Shown piece by piece: positions 16,189 to 24,312 of a stretch of 58,451 bases of DNA. A program made the position numbers and the translations under genes. The stretch covers positions 1 to 58,451 of the forward strand of contig CANQZJ010000005.1 in assembly GCA_947628315.1 (NCBI GenBank), written 5' to 3'. Position 1 is the stretch's first letter; each line of letters starts with the position of its first letter. This stretch comes from an uncultured Oscillospiraceae bacterium. Its GTDB lineage: Bacteria > Bacillota > Clostridia > Oscillospirales > Oscillospiraceae. Below the pieces are notes generated by a model. That model was not told where the DNA came from, ran no database searches, and was given only the letters and a program-made list of their open reading frames with translations.

Positions 16189-16221
16189 AAAAATTTCCCG
16201 GCCAATGGCCGGGAAATTTTT
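16189..16221. terminator. Bidirectional terminator
   Basis: A perfect 15-bp stem (16189-16203 with 16207-16221) with a 3-nt loop and A/T-rich bases, serving both convergent genes. Confidence 0.93.
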
Positions 16222-16227
16222 ATGCCC

Positions 16228-17271
16228 TCACAGCTTCTTTTTCAGCCGGTCGATCTCCCGGCAGTATGCCTCCTGCCCGGCGCCGCTGGTGATGCCGTAG
16301 TCCGTCCTGCGAACCTCCAGCAGTTTTTCCAGGGAGGCGATGGCTCCGGGAATGTCTCCGGCCAGCTCCTGGTAGTAGGCTCCCTGCTCCCAAATCCAGG
16401 TGGGCCGTGGCGGTACGGCGTACTTTGCGCACCGCAGGGTGATCTCCGCCGCTTTTACAAAGTCGCCGGTCATGGCGTACGCCTCAGCGTAGAGTCCCCA
16501 GTGGTCGTCGTTCTCCGGCAGGTTCCGAACCATCTCATTCCAAATCTTTAACGCTCCCTCCCGATCCCCGGACTTCCAAGTGATGAGGCCCCGGTAGTAG
16601 GGAACGCGGATGGGCTCACGCAGCTTTGCGGTATCCAGCTCCGAGTACCGGCCGCAGACCTCCATGGCTTCTCCGAACCGGCTGTCGGCCAGCAGGGCGT
16701 CCATCAGCCACTGATAGGCCGTGTCCACGCTGGGATTCTCTGACAGGAATCCCTTTAGATAATCAATGACCGCCCGATGGCTATCCGCCAGCTCCCAGTA
16801 CGGCCCCATAAGGCCCGTGGCCCGCACCAGCTCCCACAGGGCGGCGTTGTTGTCCGCCCGGCGGGCCAGGGAGTTTTTGGCGTATTCCGCCGCCCGGCGC
16901 TTGCAGGCGTCGCCCCGGTGGTTCTCCAAATAGGCCAACAGGGACCACACCCGGTCGTTTTCCGGCTCCCGCCGGGCTTTGTCCAGCAGGAAAGCCGCCT
17001 CCCGATCCAGCGCGGCGTTTTCTACCTCCCGCTGGGTGTCCAGCATATTCTCGATGCGCTCCATCCGGGTCTCGTCCGTCAGGGCGAACAGCGCGTCGAT
17101 GGTGACGCCGAAGTAGGCCGAGATGGCGGGCAGAAGCTGGATGTCCGGCGCGGCCGCTTCGTTTTCCCACTTGCTCACCGCCTGGGCGGTGACCCCCAGG
17201 GCGGCGGCCACCGCCTCCTGGGTGACGCCCCGCTGCTGACGCAATACTTTTATCTGATTACCGATCTCCAT
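16228..17271 (-). CDS. XRE-family helix-turn-helix regulator with TPR-like C-terminal domain
   Basis: 347 residues. The N-terminal HTH_3 domain (about 1-65) has the typical VTQEAVAAALGVTAQAVSKWE recognition region. The rest (about 80-347) is all helical, with repeated W/Y-A-x-G-D patterns of tetratricopeptide type, likely a sensing or protein-binding scaffold. Comparable regulators in Firmicutes respond to peptides or cell status; the ligand here is unknown. It is divergent from the ABC exporter pair, so local control of that exporter is a fair inference. Confidence 0.85.
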   Translation of the reverse strand: MEIGNQIKVLRQQRGVTQEAVAAALGVTAQAVSKWENEAAAPDIQLLPAISAYFGVTIDALFALTDETRMERIENMLDTQREVENAALDREAAFLLDKARREPENDRVWSLLAYLENHRGDACKRRAAEYAKNSLARRADNNAALWELVRATGLMGPYWELADSHRAVIDYLKGFLSENPSVDTAYQWLMDALLADSRFGEAMEVCGRYSELDTAKLREPIRVPYYRGLITWKSGDREGALKIWNEMVRNLPENDDHWGLYAEAYAMTGDFVKAAEITLRCAKYAVPPRPTWIWEQGAYYQELAGDIPGAIASLEKLLEVRRTDYGITSGAGQEAYCREIDRLKKKL

Positions 17272-17315
17272 TGATGTTTACCTCCAAATGGTTGTGCCCG
17301 GCCGGGACTGTCTTT

Positions 17316-17344
17316 ATCATAGCGAATGTTTGGGCGAAAGACAA
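17316..17344 (-). promoter_or_regulatory. Promoter of the HTH regulator gene
   Basis: On the minus strand TTGTCT (17339-17344), 17 bp, TATGAT (17316-17321). Confidence 0.65.
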
Positions 17345-17451
17345 TGGCGGCGTGTTCCACACCGTTCAACCGGCGGTTGCGTGGACGGCGTCTGCGTGAT
17401 CCGTACAGGCGGTACTTGGAATTTTCAGGGCAAAAATCCCAGTAAATTGGT

Positions 17452-17480
17452 TTGACTTTTTCCCATTTAAGGGATATAAT
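17452..17480 (+). promoter_or_regulatory. ABC exporter promoter
   Basis: TTGACT (17452-17457), 17 bp, TATAAT (17475-17480), near consensus. Confidence 0.88.
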
Positions 17481-17527
17481 TGCCCCCGTGCGAAAAAATA
17501 CCGCCGCCGGCGAAGGAGGTGACCGCC

Positions 17528-19285
17528 TTGAAGTTGATTTTCCGATATCTGCGCAAATACGGCTGGAGCGTGCTGCTGGTGATGGCCGTCAAGCTGCTGG
17601 GCACCATGGCGGAGCTGACGCTGCCGTACATCCTGGAGCACCTGCTGGACAAGGTGGTGCCCCTGGGCCGGATGGGGCCGGTGATCTTCTGGGGCCTGCT
17701 GATGATCGCGGCGGCCATCCTCACCCGGTTTTTGAACGTCACCGCCAACCGCCGGGCGGTGGAGAACGCCCACAACATCTCCTATGACGTGCGGCAGGCG
17801 CTGTTCCACAAGACGGCCAACCTCTCCGGCAGCCAGTTCGACGCATTCGGCCTGCCCAGCCTCATCAGCCGCATGACCAGCGACAGCTACAACGTCCAGT
17901 CCTGCGCCCAGTCCCTCCAGACCCTGTGCGTCCGGGCGCCCATTCTGCTGGTGGGCAGCATCATCATGGCCCTGTCCATGGACGTGGAGATGGCCCTCAT
18001 CATGGTGATCATGGCCCCCATCCTGGTGGTGGTGTGCGTGGGGGTGTCAAGGTTCGGCATCCCCCTCTACAACAAAGTCCAGCAGCGGCTGGACGACGTG
18101 GTGCGCATCATGCGGGAGGACATCACCGGCATCCGGGTGGTGAAGGCCCTGTCCAAGGAGGAGTATGAGAAGGGCCACTTCGGCGGCGCCAACGACGCCA
18201 TGGCCAAAAGCGACATCAAGGCCAGCACCATCATGGCCATCCCCGGCCCGGCCATGCAGATGTGCCTGAACATCGGTTTGACGATGTCCGTGATCCTGGG
18301 CGCCTACCGGGTCAACGCCGGCAGGATGGATCCCGGCGTTATCCTGGCGTTCCTCACCTACTTCAACATGATCGGCATGGGCGTGATGGGCCTGAACCGG
18401 GTGTTTATGATGCTCAGCAAGGCGTCCGCCTCCGCCGACCGCATCGACCTGGTTCTGGCCGCCGGGGAAGGCCAGACCACGCTGCCCGAGAGCGAGGGCA
18501 AGACCCCCGCCGGGGAGGAGTTCATCCGCTTTGAGCACGTGGACTTCAGCTACGGCGAGACGGTGGATCCCGCCCACGCGGGCTTCGCCGGGGCGGAGCG
18601 GGAGAAATGCCTGTACGACATCAATTTCTCCCTGAAAAAGGGGGAGAGCCTGGGCATCATCGGCTCCACCGGCTGCGGCAAGTCCACCGTTCTGAACCTG
18701 CTCATGCGGTTCTACGACGTGGACGAGGGCGCGGTGTTCGTGGACGGCAGAGACGTCCGCACCTATGAGAAGGACGACCTCCACCGCAAATTCGGCGTGG
18801 TGTTCCAGAACGACATGGTGTTCAACGACACCCTGCGGCACAACATCGACTTCGGCCGGGGGCTGGAGGAACAGGACATCCTGGACGCCGTGGAGGACGC
18901 CATGGCCGCCGAGTTCATCAATGAGCTGTCCGACGGGCTGGACTACATGGCGGACATCAAGGGCGCCAACCTGTCCGGCGGGCAGAAGCAGCGGCTGCTC
19001 ATCGCCCGGGCCCTGGCGGGGCACCCGGAGATCCTGATCCTGGACGACTCCTCCTCCGCGCTGGACTATAAGACGGACGCATCCCTGCGGAAGGCCATCT
19101 TCGCCCGGCACAGCGACGCCGCCGTGATCATGGTGGCCCAGCGGGTGAGCTCGGTGCAGTCCATGACCAACATCCTGGTGCTGGAGGAGGGCCGGTGCAT
19201 CGGCTACGGAGACCACGCCCATCTGCTGGAGACCTGCCCGACCTACCGCACCATCTACGAGACCCAGATGGGCTCCATGGCGTGA
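17528..19285 (+). CDS. ABC exporter half-transporter, degenerate-site subunit
   Basis: 585 residues: six transmembrane helices (about 1-310) fused to an ATPase domain. Walker A is GSTGCGKST and the signature is a perfect LSGGQ. After Walker B the catalytic glutamate is replaced by aspartate (LILDDSSSALD) and the switch histidine by glutamine (VAQRVSS), the hallmarks of the degenerate subunit in heterodimeric exporters such as TM287/288 or BmrCD. The start is TTG at 17528: AAGGAGG lies 8 nt upstream, and the nearest upstream ATG falls inside the -10. Its partner follows 35 nt later. Likely drug, lipid or peptide export; the substrate is unknown. Confidence 0.9.
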   Translation: MKLIFRYLRKYGWSVLLVMAVKLLGTMAELTLPYILEHLLDKVVPLGRMGPVIFWGLLMIAAAILTRFLNVTANRRAVENAHNISYDVRQALFHKTANLSGSQFDAFGLPSLISRMTSDSYNVQSCAQSLQTLCVRAPILLVGSIIMALSMDVEMALIMVIMAPILVVVCVGVSRFGIPLYNKVQQRLDDVVRIMREDITGIRVVKALSKEEYEKGHFGGANDAMAKSDIKASTIMAIPGPAMQMCLNIGLTMSVILGAYRVNAGRMDPGVILAFLTYFNMIGMGVMGLNRVFMMLSKASASADRIDLVLAAGEGQTTLPESEGKTPAGEEFIRFEHVDFSYGETVDPAHAGFAGAEREKCLYDINFSLKKGESLGIIGSTGCGKSTVLNLLMRFYDVDEGAVFVDGRDVRTYEKDDLHRKFGVVFQNDMVFNDTLRHNIDFGRGLEEQDILDAVEDAMAAEFINELSDGLDYMADIKGANLSGGQKQRLLIARALAGHPEILILDDSSSALDYKTDASLRKAIFARHSDAAVIMVAQRVSSVQSMTNILVLEEGRCIGYGDHAHLLETCPTYRTIYETQMGSMA

Positions 19286-19320
19286 TACTTACCGAAAACT
19301 GACGGAAAGGAGGGACACAT

Positions 19321-21096
19321 ATGCCCGGACGGGGAGACCGGGGCGGCCAGGGCCGCCCGAGAGACACGCGGGGCGCGCTGCTCCGCATCCTGCGATATCT
19401 GGCGGCCTATAAGTGGGCGGTGTTCCTCCTGCTGATCTGCGCCTTCGCCAGCAACATCGGGAACCTGCTGGGGCCGTCCTTCGCCGGCGACGCCATCGGC
19501 GTGGCTGAGGCCGGCGCGGGCAGGGTGGACTTTGACAGGATATTCTTCTACGCCAAATGCATGCTGGCGGCCTATCTGGGCGGCAATCTGCTGTCCTTCC
19601 TGGTGAGCCAGGGGATGATGCGGGTGAGCCGCCACGTGGCCCAGCGGATGCGGAAGGACGTGTTCGACAAGCTGATGACCCTGCCCGTGAAATACTTCGA
19701 CGTGAACCAGGCCGGCGACATCATCAGCCGGGTGTCCTATGACATCGACGTGGTGAGCACCAGCCTCGCCACCGACGTGGTACAGATCTTGACCTCCGTG
19801 GTGACGGTGGCGGGCTCCTTCGTGATGATGTGCGTCACCTCTCTGCCCCTGGTGACGGTGATGCTGGTCACCATCCCCGTATCCATCCTGTATACCCGGT
19901 ACATGGGCAAAAAGACCCGGCCCCGGTACTCCAAACGCAGCCGCGCCTATGGCGAGATGAACGGCTTTGTGGAGGAGATGTTCTCCGGCCAGAAGACCAT
20001 CCTGGCCTACGCCCACGAGGACGGCGTGTGCGACGATTTCAGCGCCATCAACCACAAGGCGGCGGACGCCTACCGGGACGCCGACTCCCTGGGCATGACC
20101 ATGGGCCCCACCATCGGGCTCATCTCCAACCTGGGGCTGGCCCTGATCGGCCTGCTGGGGGCGGTGTTCTATCTGCAAAACATCGTCAATTTGAAGCAGA
20201 TCTCCAAATTCGTGCTGTATTCCCGGAAGTTCTCCGGCCCCATCAACGAGATCGCCAACATCGTCAACGAGATCTACTCCGCCCTGGCCGCCGCCGAGCG
20301 GGTGTTCCAGCTGCTGGATCAGCCCGAGGAGCTGGAGGACATCTACGGCGCGGAGGAGCTGAAAGCGCCCGCCGGGGATGTGGAGGCGGATCACGTGTCC
20401 TTCGGCTACGTGCCGGGAAAGACCATCCTCCACGATCTGAGCCTGAAGGCGGAGCCGGGGCAGACGGTGGCCATCGTGGGCCACACGGGCGCGGGCAAGA
20501 CCACCGTCATCAACCTGCTCATGCGGTTCTACGACGTGGACAGCGGACAAATTTTAGTGGACGGCAAGGAGATACGCACCCTCACCCGGAAGAGCCTGCG
20601 CCGGGCCTACGCCATGGTGCTCCAGGACACCTGGGTGTTCCGGGGAACCATCTTCGAGAACATCGCCTACGGCAAGGAGAACGCCACCATGGAGGAGGTG
20701 GTGGCAGCCGCCAGGGCCGCCCGCATCCACGGCTACATCATGCGTCTGCCCGAGGGCTACCACACCGTGGTCAGCGAGGACGGCGGCAACATCAGCAAGG
20801 GGCAGAAACAGCTGCTCACCATCGCCCGGGCCATGCTGTACGACACCCGGATGCTGATCTTGGACGAGGCCACCTCCAACGTGGACACCCACACCGAACA
20901 GCAGGTGCAGAAGGCCATGCGGGAGCTGATGAAGGGAAAGACCAGCTTCGTCATCGCCCACCGGCTGTCCACCATCCAGAACGCGGACAAGATTTTGGTG
21001 ATGGATCACGGCGACGTGGTGGAGCAGGGCACCCACGACGAGCTGATGGCCCGGAAGGGCGCCTATTACAAGCTGTACGCCTCCCAGTTCGAGTGA
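19321..21096 (+). CDS. ABC exporter half-transporter, catalytic subunit
   Basis: 591 residues: six-helix membrane domain then ATPase. It carries Walker A GHTGAGKTT, a canonical Walker B with glutamate (LILDEATSNVD) and the switch histidine (IAHRLST), but its signature is altered to ISKGQ. This complements the upstream subunit: its Walker site pairs with the partner's LSGGQ to give the one competent ATP site, and its poor signature belongs to the degenerate site. The basic, glycine-rich N-terminus (about 20 residues) precedes helix 1. The start follows GGAAAGGAGGG. Two-gene operon. Confidence 0.92.
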   Translation: MPGRGDRGGQGRPRDTRGALLRILRYLAAYKWAVFLLLICAFASNIGNLLGPSFAGDAIGVAEAGAGRVDFDRIFFYAKCMLAAYLGGNLLSFLVSQGMMRVSRHVAQRMRKDVFDKLMTLPVKYFDVNQAGDIISRVSYDIDVVSTSLATDVVQILTSVVTVAGSFVMMCVTSLPLVTVMLVTIPVSILYTRYMGKKTRPRYSKRSRAYGEMNGFVEEMFSGQKTILAYAHEDGVCDDFSAINHKAADAYRDADSLGMTMGPTIGLISNLGLALIGLLGAVFYLQNIVNLKQISKFVLYSRKFSGPINEIANIVNEIYSALAAAERVFQLLDQPEELEDIYGAEELKAPAGDVEADHVSFGYVPGKTILHDLSLKAEPGQTVAIVGHTGAGKTTVINLLMRFYDVDSGQILVDGKEIRTLTRKSLRRAYAMVLQDTWVFRGTIFENIAYGKENATMEEVVAAARAARIHGYIMRLPEGYHTVVSEDGGNISKGQKQLLTIARAMLYDTRMLILDEATSNVDTHTEQQVQKAMRELMKGKTSFVIAHRLSTIQNADKILVMDHGDVVEQGTHDELMARKGAYYKLYASQFE

Positions 21097-21102
21097 TTTT
21101 TT

Positions 21103-21132
21103 GAGGATCGCGCCGCCGGCGCGATCCTCTTT
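21103..21132 (+). terminator. ABC exporter operon terminator
   Basis: An 11-bp GC-rich stem (21103-21113 with 21119-21129), a 5-nt loop and a short TTT tail; T tract modest. Confidence 0.7.
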
Positions 21133-21137
21133 GGCTC

Positions 21138-21166
21138 TTGCGTATCTGTGCGGAGCAGTGTATAAT
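21138..21166 (+). promoter_or_regulatory. Aldo/keto reductase gene promoter
   Basis: TTGCGT (21138-21143), 17 bp, TATAAT (21161-21166). Confidence 0.8.
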
Positions 21167-21202
21167 CAATACATATCAATCACATGAAATGGAGTGTTGG
21201 TC

Positions 21203-22318
21203 ATGTCCGACTACTTTGGAAAAGAGACCCCCAAGCTGGGCTTCGGCCTGATGCGCCTGCCCAAGGTGACGGTGCGCATCGACGTGAAGCAGACCGGCGC
21301 CATGGTGGACAAGTTCCTGGAGACGGGGTTCACCTACTTTGACACCGCCTATGTGTACGTGGGCTCCGAGGCGGCGGCCAAAAAGGCCCTGGTGGATCGC
21401 CACCCCCGGGACAGCTACACCCTGGCCTCCAAGCTGAACGTGATGGTGGCCCCCACGGTGAAGTCTGCCCATAAGCAGTTCGAGACCAGCCTGCAGCGCA
21501 CCGGCGCGGGCTATTTCGACTACTATCTGCTCCACGCCCTGTCCTCCGGCAACGTGGGGCGGTACGAGAAGATGGGCCTGTGGGACTTTGTGAAGGAGCA
21601 GAAGGAGAAGGGCCTCATCAGGCACATCGGCTTCTCCTATCACGACGGGCCGGAGCTGCTGGACAGGCTGCTCACCGAGCACCCGGAGGCCGAGTTCGTC
21701 CAGCTGCAGATCAACTACGCCGACTGGGAGAACCCCAAGGTGACCTCCCGGGCCAACTATGAGGTGGCGCGGAAGCACAACAAGGGCATCGTCATCATGG
21801 AGCCGGTGAAGGGCGGCCGCCTGGCCGACCCGCCCGCCGAGGTGAAGAAGCTGTTTACCGACTACGCCCCCGACGCGTCCCCCGCCTCCTGGGCCATCCG
21901 GTTCGCGGCGTCGCTGGACGGGGTGCTCACCGTGCTGTCCGGTATGTCCAACCTGGCCCAGATGGAGGACAACCTGGGCTTTATGAAAGACTTCAAGCCG
22001 CTCAATGACGACGAGCGGGCCATCATCCAAAAGGCCCAGGAGATCCTGGGCAAGTCCGCCGCCATCCCCTGCACCGCCTGCCGGTACTGCGTGGAGGGCT
22101 GCCCGAAGCACATCCCCATCCCGGAGATCTTCGCCGCCGCCAACAAGCATTTGACCAGCGGCCAGGACGACGAGGCCAGGGCGGACTACGCCGCGGCCAC
22201 GGCGGACGCCGGCAAGGCCTCCGACTGCGTGGCCTGCCGCCAGTGCGAGAAGATGTGCCCCCAGCATCTGCCGGTGGTGGATCACCTGAAACAGTGCGCC
22301 GAGATGTTGGAGAAATGA
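21203..22318 (+). CDS. Aldo/keto reductase with C-terminal dicluster ferredoxin-like domain
   Basis: 371 residues. The AKR (beta/alpha)8 barrel fills about 1-280 and has the catalytic tetrad candidates: Asp and Tyr in FDTAYVYVGS, Lys in LASKLN, His in LLHAL. The C-terminal region has two cysteine clusters, CTACRYCVEGCP and CVACRQCEKMCP, suited to two [4Fe-4S] centres. This fusion is common in anaerobes and is probably an oxidoreductase linking a carbonyl substrate to an Fe-S electron carrier; the substrate is unknown. The start at 21203 is chosen for GGAG 8 nt upstream. A HAD phosphatase gene follows after 1 nt. Confidence 0.92.
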   Translation: MSDYFGKETPKLGFGLMRLPKVTVRIDVKQTGAMVDKFLETGFTYFDTAYVYVGSEAAAKKALVDRHPRDSYTLASKLNVMVAPTVKSAHKQFETSLQRTGAGYFDYYLLHALSSGNVGRYEKMGLWDFVKEQKEKGLIRHIGFSYHDGPELLDRLLTEHPEAEFVQLQINYADWENPKVTSRANYEVARKHNKGIVIMEPVKGGRLADPPAEVKKLFTDYAPDASPASWAIRFAASLDGVLTVLSGMSNLAQMEDNLGFMKDFKPLNDDERAIIQKAQEILGKSAAIPCTACRYCVEGCPKHIPIPEIFAAANKHLTSGQDDEARADYAAATADAGKASDCVACRQCEKMCPQHLPVVDHLKQCAEMLEK

Positions 22319-22319
22319 C

Positions 22320-22985
22320 ATGAGCGGATTCGACCCCATCCTGTTCGACCTGGACGGCACCCTCACCGACTCGGGGGAGGGCATCCGCAATTCGGTGGCC
22401 TACGCCTTAAAGCGCTACGGCGTGGAGGTGGCCGACCTGTCCGTCCTCAACTGCTTTATTGGCCCGCCCCTCCACGAGAGTTTCGAGGAGTTCTTGGGCC
22501 TCCCCGCCGGGGAGGGGCAGAAAGCGGTCGAGATCTACCGGGAATACTACCGGGACCGGGGCATCTACGAGAACCTGGTGTACCCCGGCATCCCGGAGCT
22601 GCTGGCGGAGCTGACCGCCCGGGGGAGGACCCTGGCGGTGGCCTCCTCCAAGCCGGAGGTGTTTGTCCGGCGGGTGCTGGACCACTTCGATTTGAGCAAA
22701 TACTTCGCCGTCATCGCCGGGGCCGACCTGGGGGGCGCCCACTGCGACAAGGCGGAGATCATCGGCGTGGCCCTGGAGCGGTTGGATATGCCCCAGGGCA
22801 GACCCCTGATGGTGGGGGACCGGGAGCATGACATCCTGGGGGCGAAGGCCGTGGGCGTCGCCAGCGCCGGGGTGCTGTTCGGCTACGGCAGCCGGGAGGA
22901 GCTGGAAGGGGCCGGTGCGGACTACATCGCGGCCACCGCCGCCGACCTGGTGCCCATCATCGACCCCGCCGGATCGGGAATATAA
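22320..22985 (+). CDS. HAD family phosphatase (phosphoglycolate phosphatase-like)
   Basis: 221 residues with the HAD motifs in order: FDLDGTLTDS, the ASSKPE motif II, a lysine in the DKAEII region (about residue 142), and GDREHD. The helical cap lies between about residues 15 and 85. Most like Gph/PGP or 5'-nucleotidase subfamily members, which act on small phosphorylated metabolites. It is translationally close to the aldo/keto reductase gene and ends at a strong terminator. Confidence 0.88.
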   Translation: MSGFDPILFDLDGTLTDSGEGIRNSVAYALKRYGVEVADLSVLNCFIGPPLHESFEEFLGLPAGEGQKAVEIYREYYRDRGIYENLVYPGIPELLAELTARGRTLAVASSKPEVFVRRVLDHFDLSKYFAVIAGADLGGAHCDKAEIIGVALERLDMPQGRPLMVGDREHDILGAKAVGVASAGVLFGYGSREELEGAGADYIAATAADLVPIIDPAGSGI

Positions 22986-22992
22986 GCGCAAA

Positions 22993-23027
22993 AAAGCGCC
23001 CGGACGGGTCAAACGTCCGGGCGCTTT
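22993..23027 (+). terminator. Terminator after HAD phosphatase gene
   Basis: A 14-bp stem (22993-23006 with 23014-23027), 7-nt loop, short T end. Confidence 0.85.
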
Positions 23028-23090
23028 CGTAAAAAACCGCTCCGCAATCCAAAGTTGCGCCATAGGTGATGGTGTCAACTGCGCTTTCTG

Positions 23091-23099
23091 TGCTATAAT
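23091..23099 (+). promoter_or_regulatory. Extended -10 promoter of the small HTH gene
   Basis: TGCTATAAT, a perfect extended -10, without a good -35 at 17 bp; 23 nt from the start codon. Confidence 0.6.
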
Positions 23100-23122
23100 T
23101 GGCGCAGAAAGGAGGGCCTGAT

Positions 23123-23476
23123 ATGCCGGTCAAATTCCTTGGGACATACCTCCCGGTCATCTGTGGGGTCTTCATTGTCGTGATGCTGGTCCTGTTCATC
23201 AGGTCCCCCGTGGTGCGGGCGCTGAAAAAGTATCTCCGGGAGTCCCCGGCCAGGGAGGCGGAGAAGCAGGCCGTCCGGGGGACCCTGGGGGAGCGGCTGA
23301 AAGAGCACCGCACCCGGTGTAAGATGACGCAGGAGTTCGTGGCGGAGGCGCTGGGCGTCAGCCGGCAGGCGGTGAGCAAGTGGGAGAACGGCGCGGCGGA
23401 CCCGTCTACCGCCAACCTGATCGCCCTGGCCAAGCTGTACGGCGTGCCGCCGGAGGAACTGCTGCGGGAGCTGTAA
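23123..23476 (+). CDS. Membrane-anchored XRE-type HTH protein
   Basis: 117 residues: one transmembrane helix (about 8-26), a basic linker, and a C-terminal HTH_3 domain (about 55-112) with MTQEFVAEALGVSRQAVSKWE as its recognition region. The order, membrane anchor first and DNA-binding domain last, is unusual, because most XRE proteins start with the HTH. The cytoplasmic side should hold the HTH. The start at 23123 has GGAGG 7 nt upstream. Single gene between its own promoter and terminator. The target is unknown. Confidence 0.85.
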   Translation: MPVKFLGTYLPVICGVFIVVMLVLFIRSPVVRALKKYLRESPAREAEKQAVRGTLGERLKEHRTRCKMTQEFVAEALGVSRQAVSKWENGAADPSTANLIALAKLYGVPPEELLREL

Positions 23477-23483
23477 CCGCGAA

Positions 23484-23517
23484 AAAAGGAGCGGAGGGAT
23501 CGTCCCTCCGCTCTTTT
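23484..23517. terminator. Bidirectional terminator
   Basis: A stem of at least 10 bp (23490-23499 with 23503-23512), AAAAAA on the left and TTTT on the right, between convergent genes. Confidence 0.88.
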
Positions 23518-23522
23518 GCGTG

Positions 23523-24302
23523 CTATTGGCCGCCGGTCAGCTGTGCCGCAAAAGCGGCGGGTTTGGCGGTCAGCTCCACCCATGCGGGGCGGAAGCCGCT
23601 TTTGATGGCGTTGCGCACCGATCTCAAATTGGACCAGGCGGCGCAGTAGAAGGGGACTTTGCCCCGCTCCAAGATCTCCAGGGCGAGCCGGCTGGTCAGG
23701 GCGGAGGCCACGCCCCGGCGGCGGTATGCCGGCAGCACGTCCACCCCAATCTGCCACATGGTTTCGCAGTCCGCGGAGCAGCCCGCCAGCCCCACAAGGG
23801 CCCCGCCGTCATAGGCGCCCACACCCAGCACATCCAGCTCCCGGCGGGCCTCACACAGGGCGTTGGCCCACTCCGGCGTGTACAGCCCATCAAAGTCGGA
23901 CTGGTGCAGAACCCGCAGCTCAAAAGGGCAGGGGAGGGGCCTCAGCAACTCCAGATTCGGGAGGAAGTACTCCGCCATGAAGCAGACCCGCAGGCCCTTT
24001 GCCCGGAGCGCGTCGTCAAGGATGAGAAGATTGGGCGTCTCAAAGCAGCGGAAGGCCGGGAAACGGCCGATGTATTCCTCCACGGCGGCGCGGCAGTCCT
24101 CTCCCACAGAGGCCACGATGTTGTTTCCGTAGGAGATCAAATTACAATCAAAGGGGAGGGCCAGATACCGGCGGGCGGCGGGATTGACCGCCGAGACCGC
24201 CACCACGTTTTCAGTCCGGGTGAAGTCCTCCGGGGCGCAGTTGGCGTCAATGGCCGATTGGGCCATGGCGATACGCAGGATATCCTGATTGGTAAAGTTC
24301 AT
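23523..24302 (-). CDS. GNAT family N-acetyltransferase
   Basis: 259 residues. The N-terminal half (about 1-130) is unassigned. The C-terminal half is the GNAT fold, with the acetyl-CoA pyrophosphate loop in VLPAYRRRGVASALTS (R-R-x-G-V-A, about residues 190-200) and the NLRSVRNAIKSGF helix that often closes this fold. The acceptor substrate is not predictable. The start at 24302 is preferred because of AGAGGAGC 5 nt upstream. The gap to the GH2 gene is 10 nt, so the two are cotranscribed. Confidence 0.85.
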   Translation of the reverse strand: MNFTNQDILRIAMAQSAIDANCAPEDFTRTENVVAVSAVNPAARRYLALPFDCNLISYGNNIVASVGEDCRAAVEEYIGRFPAFRCFETPNLLILDDALRAKGLRVCFMAEYFLPNLELLRPLPCPFELRVLHQSDFDGLYTPEWANALCEARRELDVLGVGAYDGGALVGLAGCSADCETMWQIGVDVLPAYRRRGVASALTSRLALEILERGKVPFYCAAWSNLRSVRNAIKSGFRPAWVELTAKPAAFAAQLTGGQ

Positions 24303-24312
24303 GTTCGCTCCT

